Below are positions 44,537 to 55,553 of a stretch of DNA of 64,000 nucleotides, one piece after another. This DNA is from Sulfuriferula sp. (GTDB lineage Bacteria > Pseudomonadota > Gammaproteobacteria > Burkholderiales > Sulfuriferulaceae): positions 55,371 to 119,370 of the forward strand of contig JABFSE010000017.1 in NCBI GenBank assembly GCA_013140765.1. The letters are read 5' to 3'. Under the pieces are notes generated by a model. It was not told where the DNA came from. It did no database searches and worked only from the letters and a program-made list of their open reading frames with translations. Within the stretch, counting starts at the first letter, position 1. Every line of letters begins with the position of its first letter. Both the position numbers and the translations under genes were made by a program.

Positions 44537-45198
44537 TTTTGCACAGGTGCAACCAACACATCCACGCCTTTAGGCAACGCAAATAATTCCGCCCGCAAAG
44601 GTACAGTGCTATCGGATTGATACTGGCGGCTACGTCCATTGGTAGTCACGTCACTTAAAGGCAGGCCGGCTTGAAACACGTAGGGAATGTTAGATACATA
44701 ACGAGCTAATTCACATGGATCTCGCATATCGGCAGGTGTGCGTTGCCAAGTTTGCCATTGATTGGCGGCGAGGGCTTGCCAGTATTGTTGTAATGCTAAT
44801 GCGGTATCGGGTTGTAGTTTGGTGGTGGCAGTGATTTGACCGCATAATTTACCGTTGACTGACCAATCAAATTGACGCGTATTGGTGCTAATTTGTGTAG
44901 ATTGCTGGGTGATTTTCCACGGTTTAATAGGCTTAATAACGAGTTTTTTTGTGTCGTAACGATAGGCTTTGTGTTCGTCGCGCATGACGTTATAAAGCTG
45001 TCCAGTGGCGCGATTGAGCAAAGCAAAATTATCATCATCCACGCCCACGTCCATGCGCAGATACTCAGGCGTGACCAGTATGCGGGTACGATATGCGGGC
45101 GTGCCTGCGTCGCTGTCTTGATAATTCAGCTCGCTCATGGTCGCCGACCATGCTGTTGTTGACAGCAACATGCAGGCACATAAAAGTTTATAACGCAT
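44533..45198 (-). CDS. Exported hypothetical protein
   Basis: A 221-aa protein with a signal peptide (first about 19 residues, cleavage after AWSA). The body is mainly beta-strand-like, with two Cys residues (about 117 and 162) that could form a disulfide. I do not recognise the family. It is tightly packed between metZ (11-bp overlap) and the sugar transferase gene (ATGA overlap), so it belongs to this operon. Its role in glycan assembly is unknown. Confidence 0.7.
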   Translation of the reverse strand: MRYKLLCACMLLSTTAWSATMSELNYQDSDAGTPAYRTRILVTPEYLRMDVGVDDDNFALLNRATGQLYNVMRDEHKAYRYDTKKLVIKPIKPWKITQQSTQISTNTRQFDWSVNGKLCGQITATTKLQPDTALALQQYWQALAANQWQTWQRTPADMRDPCELARYVSNIPYVFQAGLPLSDVTTNGRSRQYQSDSTVPLRAELFALPKGVDVLVAPVQK

Positions 45199-46366
45199 CT
45201 AACCCCCGCGCTAAATCGTTTTTAATGTCGCGTAAGGATTCTAAGCCGACCGCCACACGCAATAAACCATCGCTAATCCCCGCCGCCGCACGCTGTTCAG
45301 GCGTAATACGGCTATGGGTGGTGGTGGTTGGGTGGGTGATGGTTGTTTTCGCGTCACCGAGATTCGCCGTAATTGAAATCATTTGAGTCGCATCAACCAC
45401 TTGCCATGCCGCCGCTTGACCGCCTTTGACCTCAAACGCGACAATACCACCGCCTGTGCGTTGTTGGTGCATAGCGAGTGCGTGTTGCGGATGCGACGGC
45501 AAGCCTGGGTAATACACACGCGCCACGTTGGGATGTGCTTCTAGCCAAGTTGCCAGCCCCAATGCAGATGCGGAATGTGCATCCATGCGCAGTTTCAGCG
45601 TTTCCAAACCTTTGAGGAATATCCACGCATTAAACGCGCTCATGGTAGGGCCTGCAGTACGTAAAAACCCATGCACGCCATCGAGCAATTGATGATTGCC
45701 CAGCACCGCACCACCTAGCACCCGCCCTTGTCCGTCTAGATATTTAGTCGCTGAATGCACCACAATATCCGCGCCTAATTTTAACGGCTGTTGCACAGCG
45801 GGTGAACAAAAACAATTATCCACCACCAATAGCGCATCGACTGACTTTGCCAAACGCGACAACGCGCCGATGTCGCTAATTTCAGTCAATGGATTAGACG
45901 GTGATTCGACAAAAAACAGCTTGGTATTGGGGCGGATTGCGGCTTGCCATTCGCTGATGTCGGTTGCTGAAACGTAAGTGGTTTCTACGCCAAAGCGCCC
46001 AATAATGTTACTGAATAATTGCACGGTAGAGCCAAAAATAGAGCGCGACGCAATAATATGATCGCCTGCTTTCAGCAAGCCCATCACTGCCGCCAAAATA
46101 GCCGACATGCCCGAAGCCGTCGCCACGCAACGCTCTGCGCCCTCTAATGCTGCCAACCGCTGTTCAAACATGGTGACAGTAGGGTTGGTAAATCGCGCAT
46201 AAATGTTACCAGGCTGTGCGCCACTAAACCGCGCCTGCGCTTCCGCTGCACTGTTAAATATATAGCTAGACGTTAAAAACAAGGCCTCGCTATGCTCACC
46301 AAACTGGCTACGCACAATCCCCGCACGCACTGCTAAGGTTTCTATATCGTAATCTTCGTTGTTCAC
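45188..46366 (-). CDS. metZ: O-succinylhomoserine sulfhydrylase
   Basis: PLP enzyme that makes homocysteine from O-succinylhomoserine and sulfide. At 392 aa: ASGMSAILAAVMGLL for PLP phosphate, VVDNCFCSPAVQQPLKLGAD, and HSATKYLDGQGR with the Schiff-base lysine. Position after cvpA-purF matches Pseudomonas and many Betaproteobacteria. Here the following genes are glycan genes, so metZ now leads a mixed operon. Confidence 0.94.
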   Translation of the reverse strand: MNNEDYDIETLAVRAGIVRSQFGEHSEALFLTSSYIFNSAAEAQARFSGAQPGNIYARFTNPTVTMFEQRLAALEGAERCVATASGMSAILAAVMGLLKAGDHIIASRSIFGSTVQLFSNIIGRFGVETTYVSATDISEWQAAIRPNTKLFFVESPSNPLTEISDIGALSRLAKSVDALLVVDNCFCSPAVQQPLKLGADIVVHSATKYLDGQGRVLGGAVLGNHQLLDGVHGFLRTAGPTMSAFNAWIFLKGLETLKLRMDAHSASALGLATWLEAHPNVARVYYPGLPSHPQHALAMHQQRTGGGIVAFEVKGGQAAAWQVVDATQMISITANLGDAKTTITHPTTTTHSRITPEQRAAAGISDGLLRVAVGLESLRDIKNDLARGLDAL

Positions 46367-46379
46367 TATACTACTCCTA

Positions 46380-46418
46380 ATAAAAAACCCGTTTTGCTGA
46401 CAATAGCTAAAACGGGTT
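46380..46418 (-). terminator. Intrinsic terminator between purF and metZ
   Basis: On the minus strand AACCCGTTTT (46418-46409) and AAAACGGGTT (46395-46386) form a perfect 10-bp stem with a 13-base loop, followed by TTTTTATTA. It lies about 130 bp past the purF stop and 14 bp before the metZ start, so metZ needs its own promoter or depends on read-through. Confidence 0.85.
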
Positions 46419-46548
46419 GTGGTTTTAGCTGAATTTATTAAGCGCCCGCAAGTTGGAAATCAGCGCATGAGTGATGGTAACAGAATTTTTATCCACAAAA
46501 AACACGGAAATAGCCATTACACGCTTCGTGTCATTTGCGGCTAAGTTT

Positions 46549-48066
46549 TCACGTACCACGCGCCAGATTCAAATCCAGTTGCAATGAAGATGATTTTGCA
46601 GTGCCGGTACTACCACAACGCATCGCCTCCATGATATTTAAGTATTCAGGCGTAATATCACCTGTAACATATTCGCCATTAAAGCATGATGTATCAAAAT
46701 GCTGTAGTGCTGGGTTGATTTCGCGCACTGCTTCTATCAGCGCATCTATGTCTTGATAGACCAAGGCATCCGCGCCGATTTCTTGCGCAATTTGTACGTC
46801 GGTGCGGTTAGTTGCCAACAGCTCCTGGCGTGTAGGCATATCTATGCCATAGACGTTAGGGAAGCGCACGGGTGGCGCGGCTGAGGCAAAATAGACATTA
46901 CGCGCCCCAGCGTCTCGTGCCATTTGCACGATTTCACGGCTAGTCGTGCCGCGCACGATGGAGTCATCAACCAGTAGTACGTTTTTATCTTTGAATTCCA
47001 TGGCAATCGCGTTGAGTTTTTGACGCACTGATTTTTTACGCATTGCCTGCCCAGGCATGATGAAGGTGCGCCCGATATAGCGGTTTTTAATAAAGCCTTC
47101 GCGGTACGGCAAGCCTAGTGCGTTCGCTAGTTGCAACGCGCTCGGACGGCTGGTGTCAGGGATAGGAATCACCACATCTATATGCAGATGTGCCCATTGT
47201 TGGCGAATTTTTTCAGCCAATTGCTCGCCCATGCGTAAGCGGGTTTCATACACAGATACGCCGTCTATCACCGAATCAGGTCGCGCTAGATAAACGTATT
47301 CAAATATACAAGGGAAATACTGCGGATTTTCAGCGCATTGCTGGCTGTGCATTTGCCCTGCTATGTCGATATAAATCGCTTCACCTGGGGCAACGTCGCG
47401 CAACACTTTGAAATCTAGGCTATCTATTGCCACGCTTTCGGATGCCAGCATGTACTCAACACCGTGCGCAGACTGACGCGTACCAATAATCAACGGGCGT
47501 ATGCCGTAAGGATCGCGAAACGCCAACAAACCCTGACCCGCTATCATTGCCACCACAGCGTAAGCACCACGGCAACGCCTATGCACGCCACTCACCGCTT
47601 TGAACACGCGATCCACGCTTAATTGCTGGGTGCTACCGACTTCAACCAGCTCATGCGCTAATACGTTAAGCAATACTTCCGAATCTGAGCTGGTATTGAC
47701 GTGACGTAAATCCAGACGGAACAAGTCTTCTTTAAGCTGATCGGTATTGGTTAAATTACCGTTATGCGCCAACACAATGCCGTAGGGTGAATTAACATAA
47801 AACGGCTGCGCTTCAGCGGTCGAGGCGGCATTACCTGCGGTAGGGTAACGCACATGCCCAATGCCAGAATTACCCAGCAAATTACGCATATCACGGGTGC
47901 GAAACACGTCGCGCACCAAGCCATTAGCCTTGTGCATATGGAATACATTGCCTTCAGCAGTGACGATGCCTGCCGCATCCTGCCCACGATGTTGCAAAAC
48001 CAGTAAACCGTCGTAAAGCAATTGATTAACAGGCGCGTGTGAAACTAGACCGATTATGCCGCACAT
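46549..48066 (-). CDS. purF: Amidophosphoribosyltransferase
   Basis: First committed step of purine synthesis (PRPP plus glutamine to phosphoribosylamine). At 505 aa, Cys2 of MCGIIGLV is the glutaminase nucleophile. The PRPP site is [18 protein letters not shown] (about 365-382). It follows cvpA by 11 bp, the usual pair. Confidence 0.98.
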   Translation of the reverse strand: MCGIIGLVSHAPVNQLLYDGLLVLQHRGQDAAGIVTAEGNVFHMHKANGLVRDVFRTRDMRNLLGNSGIGHVRYPTAGNAASTAEAQPFYVNSPYGIVLAHNGNLTNTDQLKEDLFRLDLRHVNTSSDSEVLLNVLAHELVEVGSTQQLSVDRVFKAVSGVHRRCRGAYAVVAMIAGQGLLAFRDPYGIRPLIIGTRQSAHGVEYMLASESVAIDSLDFKVLRDVAPGEAIYIDIAGQMHSQQCAENPQYFPCIFEYVYLARPDSVIDGVSVYETRLRMGEQLAEKIRQQWAHLHIDVVIPIPDTSRPSALQLANALGLPYREGFIKNRYIGRTFIMPGQAMRKKSVRQKLNAIAMEFKDKNVLLVDDSIVRGTTSREIVQMARDAGARNVYFASAAPPVRFPNVYGIDMPTRQELLATNRTDVQIAQEIGADALVYQDIDALIEAVREINPALQHFDTSCFNGEYVTGDITPEYLNIMEAMRCGSTGTAKSSSLQLDLNLARGT

Positions 48067-48077
48067 ATAAGGAGTTC

Positions 48078-48566
48078 CTAAAAGTGTATGTGTTGAATCA
48101 AACTATCAGGCAACCAAGGCATAACGATGGTTGCCAACTTAATAAATACAGGTATCAATAAAGATTGTTGCCATAGCAGTATTTTGGGCAAGGCAGTCAA
48201 TCCCGCTAACAGCACTAACGTGGTCACAACCAAAACCCCGCGTATCGCACCAAACAGCAGACCCAGCAAGCGGTCAAACAGCCCTAGCCCCATGGCTTTG
48301 AGCGACTCTGCAAGCAACATGGTCAACAACATCATAAACGCCATCACCACAATAAAAACCAGTACCAAACCCGCTAAATAACGAATAGCAGGGGTAGTAA
48401 TAAATGCGGGCATAAATACAGCCGCCGTATCGGCAAAGGTTTTAGCCGCCATAAACGCTAATACCCAGGCCGCTAAAGACAAAATTTCCTTAACGCCACC
48501 GCGCATTAAACCCAACAAAACGGACAGCAACAATACCGCGACAATGGCAAAATCCAAACTACTCAT
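48078..48566 (-). CDS. cvpA: CvpA family membrane protein
   Basis: A 162-aa inner-membrane protein with four hydrophobic segments (about 4-20, 25-45, 62-90, 105-125). It has the family start [20 protein letters not shown] and the motif [16 protein letters not shown]. Family members are linked to colicin V export and envelope stress in E. coli; the mechanism is unclear. Conserved neighbour of purF. Confidence 0.93.
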   Translation of the reverse strand: MSSLDFAIVAVLLLSVLLGLMRGGVKEILSLAAWVLAFMAAKTFADTAAVFMPAFITTPAIRYLAGLVLVFIVVMAFMMLLTMLLAESLKAMGLGLFDRLLGLLFGAIRGVLVVTTLVLLAGLTALPKILLWQQSLLIPVFIKLATIVMPWLPDSLIQHIHF

Positions 48567-48569
48567 GAA

Positions 48570-49322
48570 CTATTTCAACGCCACTATTTGCGCTTGCACA
48601 CCTGCTGCGTTAATTTTCGCCAAGGTTTTTTCGGCTTGTGTTTTATCGATATACGGTCCAACCCGCACCCGCGTTGCGCCACTAGGCAGTTTTTCGGTAT
48701 AAGTTACAACCCCCACCGCACTCAGGCGATCACGCAATTGCTGTACGTTATCCGCATTACTAAACGCACCTAATTGCACCACAAAATGTTGATTACTATG
48801 CTCGTGGGTATCAGCAAGCACGGGCTTAAGTTCAATTTTCTTAGGCTCAACTTTAACAATGGGCTTAGGTTCAGTTACCTGCGTAGGTTTAGGCTCTGGT
48901 TTTTTTGGTTCTGGTTTTTTAAGTTCGGCTTTTTTCGGCTCGGGATCTAGCACGGCTGGCTTGGTCTTAGGTTTTTCTGGTAGCTGTTCAACCGCTTTAG
49001 CAGGCACTTTAACCACGGCAGGAGCCGCTTGTGGGACAACAGATGCTGTGGGCAGATTAGGTACTTCTGCAACCCGCACAGGGGTGGTATCAGGCGTTGC
49101 TGGTGGAGTGCTCGCTACAGCTGGGGCAGCAACAGGTGCTACAAAGCTGGGTGCGCCCACCATGTCTATATGCACGGGGGTGTCAGACACACGAGGGGAG
49201 TTATCTAACATTAACGGCAACACGATAGCCGCTGTCAATAATAATGCACCCGCACCTACTAAACGCTGGCGTGCCCGTTTTTTCAGTCTTAGCTGTTCTT
49301 CTGATGTGGCTTGTATGGCCAT
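48570..49322 (-). CDS. SPOR-domain protein (DedD-like)
   Basis: A 250-aa protein: cytoplasmic RLKKRARQRLVGA, one membrane helix (about 22-41), a long Pro/Lys-rich periplasmic linker with KPEPKK units, and a C-terminal SPOR domain (about 175-248, HFVVQLGAFSNADNVQQL). SPOR domains bind denuded glycan strands at the septum, so a division role is likely. It stands in the folC-dedD-cvpA-purF order. Confidence 0.92.
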   Translation of the reverse strand: MAIQATSEEQLRLKKRARQRLVGAGALLLTAAIVLPLMLDNSPRVSDTPVHIDMVGAPSFVAPVAAPAVASTPPATPDTTPVRVAEVPNLPTASVVPQAAPAVVKVPAKAVEQLPEKPKTKPAVLDPEPKKAELKKPEPKKPEPKPTQVTEPKPIVKVEPKKIELKPVLADTHEHSNQHFVVQLGAFSNADNVQQLRDRLSAVGVVTYTEKLPSGATRVRVGPYIDKTQAEKTLAKINAAGVQAQIVALK

Positions 49323-49331
49323 ATATGTTTC

Positions 49332-50576
49332 CTATTTGACCGCATCTAAAATCGCGGCGACAGTGTAGAAGGAACCAAAGACGCATATTCTATCATTTTC
49401 TGTCGCCTGTTCACAGGCATAATGCCAAGCAGTCGGCACATCATCTTGCACACTGATAGACCTTACTCCCACCGCTTGCAATATCGTCATTAACACCTCC
49501 GCAGTCGCACCGCGTGGCACGTTTAATCCAGCAATCACCCACACGTCAATTTCATCATGCAACGCCGCGACCACACCTGCGATGTCTTTATCGGCCAGCA
49601 TAGCGAATACCGCATAGCGTATCCCCGCAACAGGCATAGCCGCCAAATTGTTCGCCAATGCCCGTGCACCGTGTGGGTTGTGGGCTACGTCAACGATGCG
49701 CATAGGTGCTTGCCCCAATAACTGAAACCGTCCCGTCACCGTAGCCGTCTGCAAACCCTGCTTAATCGCTGCCTCATCAACAGGGCAACGCATCTGCAAA
49801 CAGCTTAGTGCCGCAATCGCCGTCGCCGCATTATTCAACTGGTATGCGCCGCGTAAGACAGGCAGGGGCAAAGCGATGTAATTTGACGCACCCTGAAAAT
49901 CCCACACTGCGCCGCGTTGCTGATAATTAAAATCCTGCCCCAGCGCTATCCAATCCGCCGCCGCCGCTAGTGCCACCGCCTGTAAAGTCGAGGGTGGCGA
50001 GGCATCACCACACACGGCTGGGCGATGTGCGCGGAAAATACCTGCTTTTTCTATCGCTATCAATTCACGGCTATCGCCTAAATAATCAACATGATCAATG
50101 TCGATATTGGTAACGACAGCGACATCCGCATCAAACACGTTGACAGCGTCTAAACGCCCGCCCAACCCCACTTCGAGAATAATAATATCCACACTGGCTT
50201 GGGCGAATAACCACACCGCAGCCAATGTCGCAAATTCAAAATAACTTAAACTAATCTCGCCACGCGCTACTTCTATCGCGCTGAATGCTTGGCAAATAGC
50301 GGCATCGTCAAGCTCAGTTAGCTGTATGCGAATACGCTCATTAAAGCGCAATAAATGCGGTGAAGTATAAAGCCCGACGCGGTATCCTGCCGCACTGAGC
50401 ATCGCCTCCAGATAAGCACAGGTAGAGCCCTTACCATTCGTGCCTGCCACGGTGATGATGGGGATATTCAGCGCGGGCAACAGCAATTTACGCACAGCAC
50501 CCACTCGCGCCAAGCCCATGTCTATCGCTTGTGGATGTGCACTTTCTAAATGTGTCAGCCAGTCGGCTAGATTCAT
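49332..50576 (-). CDS. folC: Dihydrofolate/folylpolyglutamate synthase
   Basis: Adds glycine-free folate glutamate tails and makes dihydrofolate from dihydropteroate and glutamate. At 414 aa: P-loop VAGTNGKGSTCAYLEAML (about 40-57), then YTSPHLLRFNERI and LEVGLGGRLDAVN. The ATG at 50576 overlaps the accD stop as TGATG; a TTG one codon earlier is not needed. Confidence 0.97.
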   Translation of the reverse strand: MNLADWLTHLESAHPQAIDMGLARVGAVRKLLLPALNIPIITVAGTNGKGSTCAYLEAMLSAAGYRVGLYTSPHLLRFNERIRIQLTELDDAAICQAFSAIEVARGEISLSYFEFATLAAVWLFAQASVDIIILEVGLGGRLDAVNVFDADVAVVTNIDIDHVDYLGDSRELIAIEKAGIFRAHRPAVCGDASPPSTLQAVALAAAADWIALGQDFNYQQRGAVWDFQGASNYIALPLPVLRGAYQLNNAATAIAALSCLQMRCPVDEAAIKQGLQTATVTGRFQLLGQAPMRIVDVAHNPHGARALANNLAAMPVAGIRYAVFAMLADKDIAGVVAALHDEIDVWVIAGLNVPRGATAEVLMTILQAVGVRSISVQDDVPTAWHYACEQATENDRICVFGSFYTVAAILDAVK

Positions 50577-51445
50577 CAAGCCGCCGCTGGTATCCGTTGC
50601 ATCACCGCCAATAAGCTGGCGAGCCGATCACGCATCTCGCGGCGGTCTATAATCAAATCCACTGCGCCGTGTTCTTGCAAAAACTCTGAGCGTTGAAAAC
50701 CTTCGGGCAAGGTTTCGCGGACGGTTTGCTCTATCACACGCGGCCCTGCAAAACCGATTAAGGCTTTAGGTTCAGCGATAATCACGTCGCCTAACATGGC
50801 AAAACTCGCGGACACGCCACCCATAGTGGGATCGGTCAACACGGAAATAAAAGGCAATTTTGCCTCAGCCAGTTTCGTCAACGCCGCACTGGTTTTAGCC
50901 ATTTGCATTAACGAAAACAAGCCTTCCTGCATACGCGCGCCACCGCTGGCGGCGTAACAGACAAACGGGATTTTATCCTTGAGACAAACTTCAACTCCAC
51001 GCACAAAACGTTCGCCAACGACCGCGCCCATAGAGCCGCCCATGAATTTGAATTCAAACGCAGCCACCACTAACGGCACATTGCACACCCGACCTTTCAT
51101 CACGATGAGCGCATCTTTTTCGCTGGTTGCGCGTTGCGCTTCGAGTATGCGGTCGCTGTATTTTTTGCTGTCTTTGAATTTCAACGTATCCACAGGCACA
51201 ACACCCGCTGCAACTTCAAACCGACCTTCCGTATCCAACAGCATATCCAAACGCGCACGCGCATTGATGCGATGATGGTGTCCGCACTTAGGACAAACTT
51301 CAGCATTACGTTCTAAATCAGCGCGATACAACACCGTTTCACACGACGGGCATTTGCTCCACAAGCCTTCAGGCATGGCTTTTTTAGGGTCATCCGCTAA
51401 ACGGCGATTGATTTTTGGACGTAGTATTTTTTGAAACCAGCTCAT
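50576..51445 (-). CDS. accD: Acetyl-CoA carboxylase carboxyltransferase subunit beta
   Basis: Zinc-finger subunit of the carboxyltransferase that transfers CO2 to acetyl-CoA. At 289 aa: four-Cys zinc finger [12 protein letters not shown] ... CPKCGHHHR (about 28-55), then the crotonase-like core with [20 protein letters not shown]. Adjacent to folC and the trp genes as in many Betaproteobacteria. Confidence 0.98.
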   Translation of the reverse strand: MSWFQKILRPKINRRLADDPKKAMPEGLWSKCPSCETVLYRADLERNAEVCPKCGHHHRINARARLDMLLDTEGRFEVAAGVVPVDTLKFKDSKKYSDRILEAQRATSEKDALIVMKGRVCNVPLVVAAFEFKFMGGSMGAVVGERFVRGVEVCLKDKIPFVCYAASGGARMQEGLFSLMQMAKTSAALTKLAEAKLPFISVLTDPTMGGVSASFAMLGDVIIAEPKALIGFAGPRVIEQTVRETLPEGFQRSEFLQEHGAVDLIIDRREMRDRLASLLAVMQRIPAAA

Positions 51446-51456
51446 AATGTTTCCTC

Positions 51457-52257
51457 TTAACGCACAACCGCGTTCATTGCAATGCGCACTTCTGTTACAA
51501 ATTGGGTTAAATTAGCCACCACACTATCGCGTGGCGAATTTTCTATTTCTTCTACAATACGACTACCGATAACCACCGCATCGGCAAATTGCGCGATTTT
51601 TGCCGCCGTTACCGCGTCACGTATGCCAAAACCTACGCCCACAGGTAAGCCACAACGCGAACGAATAACGGGAATGTGGCTGGCCACTTCTGCCAAATCC
51701 AGATTAGCCGACCCAGTCACGCCTTTAAGCGAAACATAGTAAACAAAACCGCTGGCTTTACTGGCAACCAAGTTAATACGCACGTCAGGCGTGGTAGGCG
51801 ATAGCAAAAAGATAGTATCTACGCCCGCCGCACTAAATATCTCAGCCACACTTTCTTCAGGCGGAATATCCACAGTCAACACGCCATCCACACCCGCTTG
51901 CGCCGCCGCTGTTGCAAAATCGCGATAACCCATGCACTCTATAGGATTGGCATAGCCCATCAACACCACAGGCGTAGCGGTATTAGTCTGACGAAATTCA
52001 GCCACCATAGTCAGCACATCACGCAAGCCCACGCCATGCTTCAACGCCCGTTCGGATGCGCGTTGTATGGTAGGACCATCCGCCATCGGGTCAGAAAACG
52101 GCACGCCCAGCTCGATAATATCCGCACCTGCCGCCGCCAAACCGTGCATGATTGCGACGGTTAATTGCGGGTCAGGGTCACCTGCGGTAATAAATGGAAT
52201 CAGCGCGGCTTTGTTATCGGCTTTGAGTTGCGCAAAAGTGGATTGAATACGGCTCAT
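51457..52257 (-). CDS. trpA: Tryptophan synthase alpha subunit
   Basis: Cleaves indole-3-glycerol phosphate to indole. At 266 aa: [29 protein letters not shown] (catalytic Glu about residue 49, Asp about 60), and the phosphate site GFGIRD. It lies 32 bp after trpB. Confidence 0.98.
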   Translation of the reverse strand: MSRIQSTFAQLKADNKAALIPFITAGDPDPQLTVAIMHGLAAAGADIIELGVPFSDPMADGPTIQRASERALKHGVGLRDVLTMVAEFRQTNTATPVVLMGYANPIECMGYRDFATAAAQAGVDGVLTVDIPPEESVAEIFSAAGVDTIFLLSPTTPDVRINLVASKASGFVYYVSLKGVTGSANLDLAEVASHIPVIRSRCGLPVGVGFGIRDAVTAAKIAQFADAVVIGSRIVEEIENSPRDSVVANLTQFVTEVRIAMNAVVR

Positions 52258-52289
52258 AATAACTTTCTGGTAATTTTTTATCGCTAGTC

Positions 52290-53489
52290 TTACAGCGTGA
52301 TGCCTGCTATTTTGGCAACGGTATTGATGTCTTTATCGCCACGTCCTGACAGATTCACCAACAATACTTGATCTTTGCTCATCGTCGGTGCGATTTTCAC
52401 TGCGTGGGCAATGGCGTGACTGGATTCCAGCGCAGGGATTATCCCCTCAAAACGACACAAATCATGGAACGCCGCCATCGCCTCGTCATCGTTAATCGCC
52501 ACATATTCAGCCCGTCCCGTGTCTTTCAACCAAGCATGTTCAGGCCCTACACCAGGATAATCCAAGCCTGCTGAAACGGAGTGTGTTTCGGCAATTTGTC
52601 CATTATCATCCTGCATCAAATAACTACGGAAACCATGCAAAACACCAGGCGTACCTGCAGACAACGGCGCGGCATGGCGACCCGTAGATACACCATCACC
52701 GCCCGCCTCCACACCTATCAAGCGCACATTTTTTTCATGTAAATAAGGATGGAATATACCTATGGCATTACTACCGCCGCCAACACAGGCGATGATTGCA
52801 TCAGGTTGACGACCCAGCATTTCAGGCATCTGGGTTAAGCATTCTTCGCCGATGACCGACTGGAAATCACGCACTAACATGGGGTAAGGATGTGGACCTG
52901 CCGCCGTACCTAAGATGTAAAAGGTGGAGGCAACGTTAGTCACCCAATCGCGCATGGCTTCGTTCAGCGCATCCTTGAGTGTTTTAGAACCCGATGACAC
53001 AGGCACGACCGTTGCGCCTAACAGCTTCATCCGATAAACGTTAGGCGATTGCCGCACCACGTCATCAGCACCCATATATACCACGCATTCCATGCCGTAA
53101 CGCGCCGCCACGGTTGCCGAAGCTACGCCATGTTGCCCCGCGCCTGTTTCTGCAATCACGCGTTTTTTACCCATACGCCGCGCCAGCAAAGCCTGACCGA
53201 TAGTGTTGTTGATTTTGTGCGCACCCGTGTGGTTTAGGTCTTCGCGCTTCAAATAAATCTGTGCGCCACCTAAGTGTTCCGACCAACGTTTGGCGTGATA
53301 AATAGGGCTCGGGCGACCCACATAATGTTTTAATTCATGGCGAAACTCTGACATAAAAGCAGGATCTTTACGCGCTACGTCGTATTCCTGACGCAATTCA
53401 TCCAATGCCGCGATTAAGGTTTCCGCAACAAAAATACCGCCATATTGACCAAAATGCCCATGTGCATCGGGGAACTCACTAATACGCAT
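52290..53489 (-). CDS. trpB: Tryptophan synthase beta subunit
   Basis: PLP enzyme that joins indole and serine. At 399 aa: [15 protein letters not shown] holds the PLP lysine, [11 protein letters not shown] the substrate loop, and GGGSNAIG the phosphate site. The start overlaps the trpF end by 11 bp. Confidence 0.98.
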   Translation of the reverse strand: MRISEFPDAHGHFGQYGGIFVAETLIAALDELRQEYDVARKDPAFMSEFRHELKHYVGRPSPIYHAKRWSEHLGGAQIYLKREDLNHTGAHKINNTIGQALLARRMGKKRVIAETGAGQHGVASATVAARYGMECVVYMGADDVVRQSPNVYRMKLLGATVVPVSSGSKTLKDALNEAMRDWVTNVASTFYILGTAAGPHPYPMLVRDFQSVIGEECLTQMPEMLGRQPDAIIACVGGGSNAIGIFHPYLHEKNVRLIGVEAGGDGVSTGRHAAPLSAGTPGVLHGFRSYLMQDDNGQIAETHSVSAGLDYPGVGPEHAWLKDTGRAEYVAINDDEAMAAFHDLCRFEGIIPALESSHAIAHAVKIAPTMSKDQVLLVNLSGRGDKDINTVAKIAGITL

Positions 53490-54111
53490 TATTTACCTCT
53501 AATATAAATTGCGCGACTTTCGCCGCATCTTTGATGCCTTTGCTCGCCTCTACGCCGCTGGACACATCAACTGCCCAAGGCTGCGTTTGGCGTATTGCCG
53601 CGCCCACATTGAGCGCATCCAAGCCACCCGACAATATCAATGGCAACGGCAAATCAGCGGGAATTAAATCCCAGTCAAACCCGTGCCCTGTACCGCCTGC
53701 CGCGCCCGCAATATATGCGTCCAACAATAGCCCTTGCGCGTCATTAAATTGCAGGGCGTATTGTACCAAATCTAAGCCTTGCCTGACGCGCACTGCTTTA
53801 ATATAAGGCAGATTGAATTGCCGACAATAAGCAGGCGATTCATCACCATGAAACTGCAGAACATTAGGTTTAACCTCTGAAATCACCGCATTCACCATAG
53901 CCACATCGGCATCGACAAACAAGGCAACGCTACTCACAAACGCAGGCAAGGCACGCGCTATCCGTGTCGCCTGGGTTAAATCAACATGGCGCGGACTAGG
54001 TGGGTAAAACACCAAACCTATCGCATCCGCACCCGCGTGCGCGGCATCGACGGCCGACGCTACGTCCTTAAACCCACAAATTTTAATCCGTGTACGCAAG
54101 CTATTCCTCAC
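53479..54111 (-). CDS. trpF: Phosphoribosylanthranilate isomerase
   Basis: TIM-barrel isomerase of tryptophan synthesis. At 210 aa: [13 protein letters not shown] with the catalytic Cys, LQFHGDES, and the C-terminal [12 protein letters not shown] with catalytic Asp region [12 protein letters not shown] overlap with truA. The trpF-trpB-trpA-accD order is conserved in Betaproteobacteria. Confidence 0.97.
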   Translation of the reverse strand: MRNSLRTRIKICGFKDVASAVDAAHAGADAIGLVFYPPSPRHVDLTQATRIARALPAFVSSVALFVDADVAMVNAVISEVKPNVLQFHGDESPAYCRQFNLPYIKAVRVRQGLDLVQYALQFNDAQGLLLDAYIAGAAGGTGHGFDWDLIPADLPLPLILSGGLDALNVGAAIRQTQPWAVDVSSGVEASKGIKDAAKVAQFILEVNNAY

Positions 54112-54884
54112 TCACAAACATAACGCCCCTGTGGCAACTGCCATACCGTATCATATTCTACATGGCATAAGTGCAAACCTGCGGCTGCAAATGTCGGCGC
54201 GGATTGCGTGCGATCACGCTGTTGTAATAAATATGCGATCCAGTCTGGCGACTGCTTGCCTTGCCCCACATAAACCAACGCGCCCACTATGTTGCGCACC
54301 ATATGGTGCAAAAACGCATTGGCAGTCAAGTTAAATACAATATCATTGTTATGCCGCGTCACTCGCAAATCAGTTAATACACGGATAGGCGTATGCGCTT
54401 GACATTCCGCCGCACGAAACGCGCTAAAGTCATGCTCACCGATTAAATGTTGCGCAGCTTCCTGCATCAACGCCACATCCAGCGGTGCATGATACCAACC
54501 GACTTGCCCCGCATTCAGCGCGGGACGGATAGGATGATTCAATAACACATAACGATAACTGCGCGACAAAGCACTAAAACGCGCATGAAATTGCGCATCA
54601 ACGACATGCGCCCACAATACTGCCACACCCGCAGGCAAAAAAGCATTCACCCCGCGCACCCAAGCCGACAACGGACGCACAATATCGACATCAAAATGCA
54701 CGATTTGCGCAGTTGCATGGACACCCGTATCTGTTCGCCCAGCCGCCACCACGGCTACCGCATGACCTGCAATTTGCGCTAACGCACACTCCAGCGCATC
54801 CTGCACGCCGCAACCCTGCGGCTGATGTTGCCAGCCACAAAATAATGCACCATTGTATTCCACACCCAAAGCAATTCGCGTCAC
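54108..54884 (-). CDS. truA: tRNA pseudouridine(38-40) synthase
   Basis: Modifies the anticodon stem-loop of many tRNAs. At 258 aa: RIALGVEYNGALFCGWQHQP, AAGRTDTGVHA with the catalytic Asp (about residue 50), and FLHHMVRNIVGALVYVG. A GTG at 54884 is chosen because it overlaps the upstream stop as GTGA and gives the family N-terminus; earlier GTG starts would run deep into the preceding gene. Confidence 0.95.
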   Translation of the reverse strand: MTRIALGVEYNGALFCGWQHQPQGCGVQDALECALAQIAGHAVAVVAAGRTDTGVHATAQIVHFDVDIVRPLSAWVRGVNAFLPAGVAVLWAHVVDAQFHARFSALSRSYRYVLLNHPIRPALNAGQVGWYHAPLDVALMQEAAQHLIGEHDFSAFRAAECQAHTPIRVLTDLRVTRHNNDIVFNLTANAFLHHMVRNIVGALVYVGQGKQSPDWIAYLLQQRDRTQSAPTFAAAGLHLCHVEYDTVWQLPQGRYVCE

Positions 54885-55528
54885 GGGATTAACCACCACA
54901 ATAAAACAGCCGTTAACAAGCACACATAATCAAAAGGCACTAACGACCGTTGTTTAATCTCTATTATCGACATATTGTTCTCTAATATCACGGGGGGCTG
55001 ACGCAGTAATTGCAAACGCTGTTGCCAACTCATCTGCTGCGACGCAGTCATCAATTCATCCGCATAGCCCAAGGTCAAAGCGATACGCGCCGCAATCCGT
55101 TCGGATGAACAACCTAACCAACAAACATATCGCGTTAAGCTATAAATACCTAATAATAGCGATGCCCGCGTCAATCTCGTCATCAATACTGCCAACAATG
55201 CCAACACCAACATTAACCGCCAAGACTGCATTAACCCAGCCTCCACGCCAACCACGCTAGGGCTGTATGCCGCCCACGTCGCTAACAATGGCGAACCAGG
55301 CAAGCTGTAAGCATGAGCAACGCACATTATCACTAACAGCCAACGACTACGCCGCACATAACGCACAAATAGCACCCACGTCACTCGATTAAACCCTGCG
55401 GCGACCAGTACGCTTGCACCGATTAGCACCGCACTCGGCTTATCCATCAACCACACCATAAAAAACAGCCACAGCAGAACTGCTGTGGCTGGATGGCAGA
55501 CCAAATGCAGACGTAATTTAGTCAACAT
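54881..55528 (-). CDS. Membrane protein, possibly EcfT/CbiQ-like
   Basis: A 215-aa polytopic membrane protein with about five hydrophobic segments (about 14-48, 60-72, 98-115, 120-135, 198-214). Between the last two lies a polar helix, SSERIAARIALTLGYADELM, reminiscent of the coupling region of ECF transporter T components (CbiQ family). No S component or ATPase gene is beside it. The assignment is tentative. It lies between fimV and truA, coupled to truA. Confidence 0.5.
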   Translation of the reverse strand: MLTKLRLHLVCHPATAVLLWLFFMVWLMDKPSAVLIGASVLVAAGFNRVTWVLFVRYVRRSRWLLVIMCVAHAYSLPGSPLLATWAAYSPSVVGVEAGLMQSWRLMLVLALLAVLMTRLTRASLLLGIYSLTRYVCWLGCSSERIAARIALTLGYADELMTASQQMSWQQRLQLLRQPPVILENNMSIIEIKQRSLVPFDYVCLLTAVLLWWLIP

Positions 55529-55553
55529 GTGGATTTAATAAACACCATGGACA

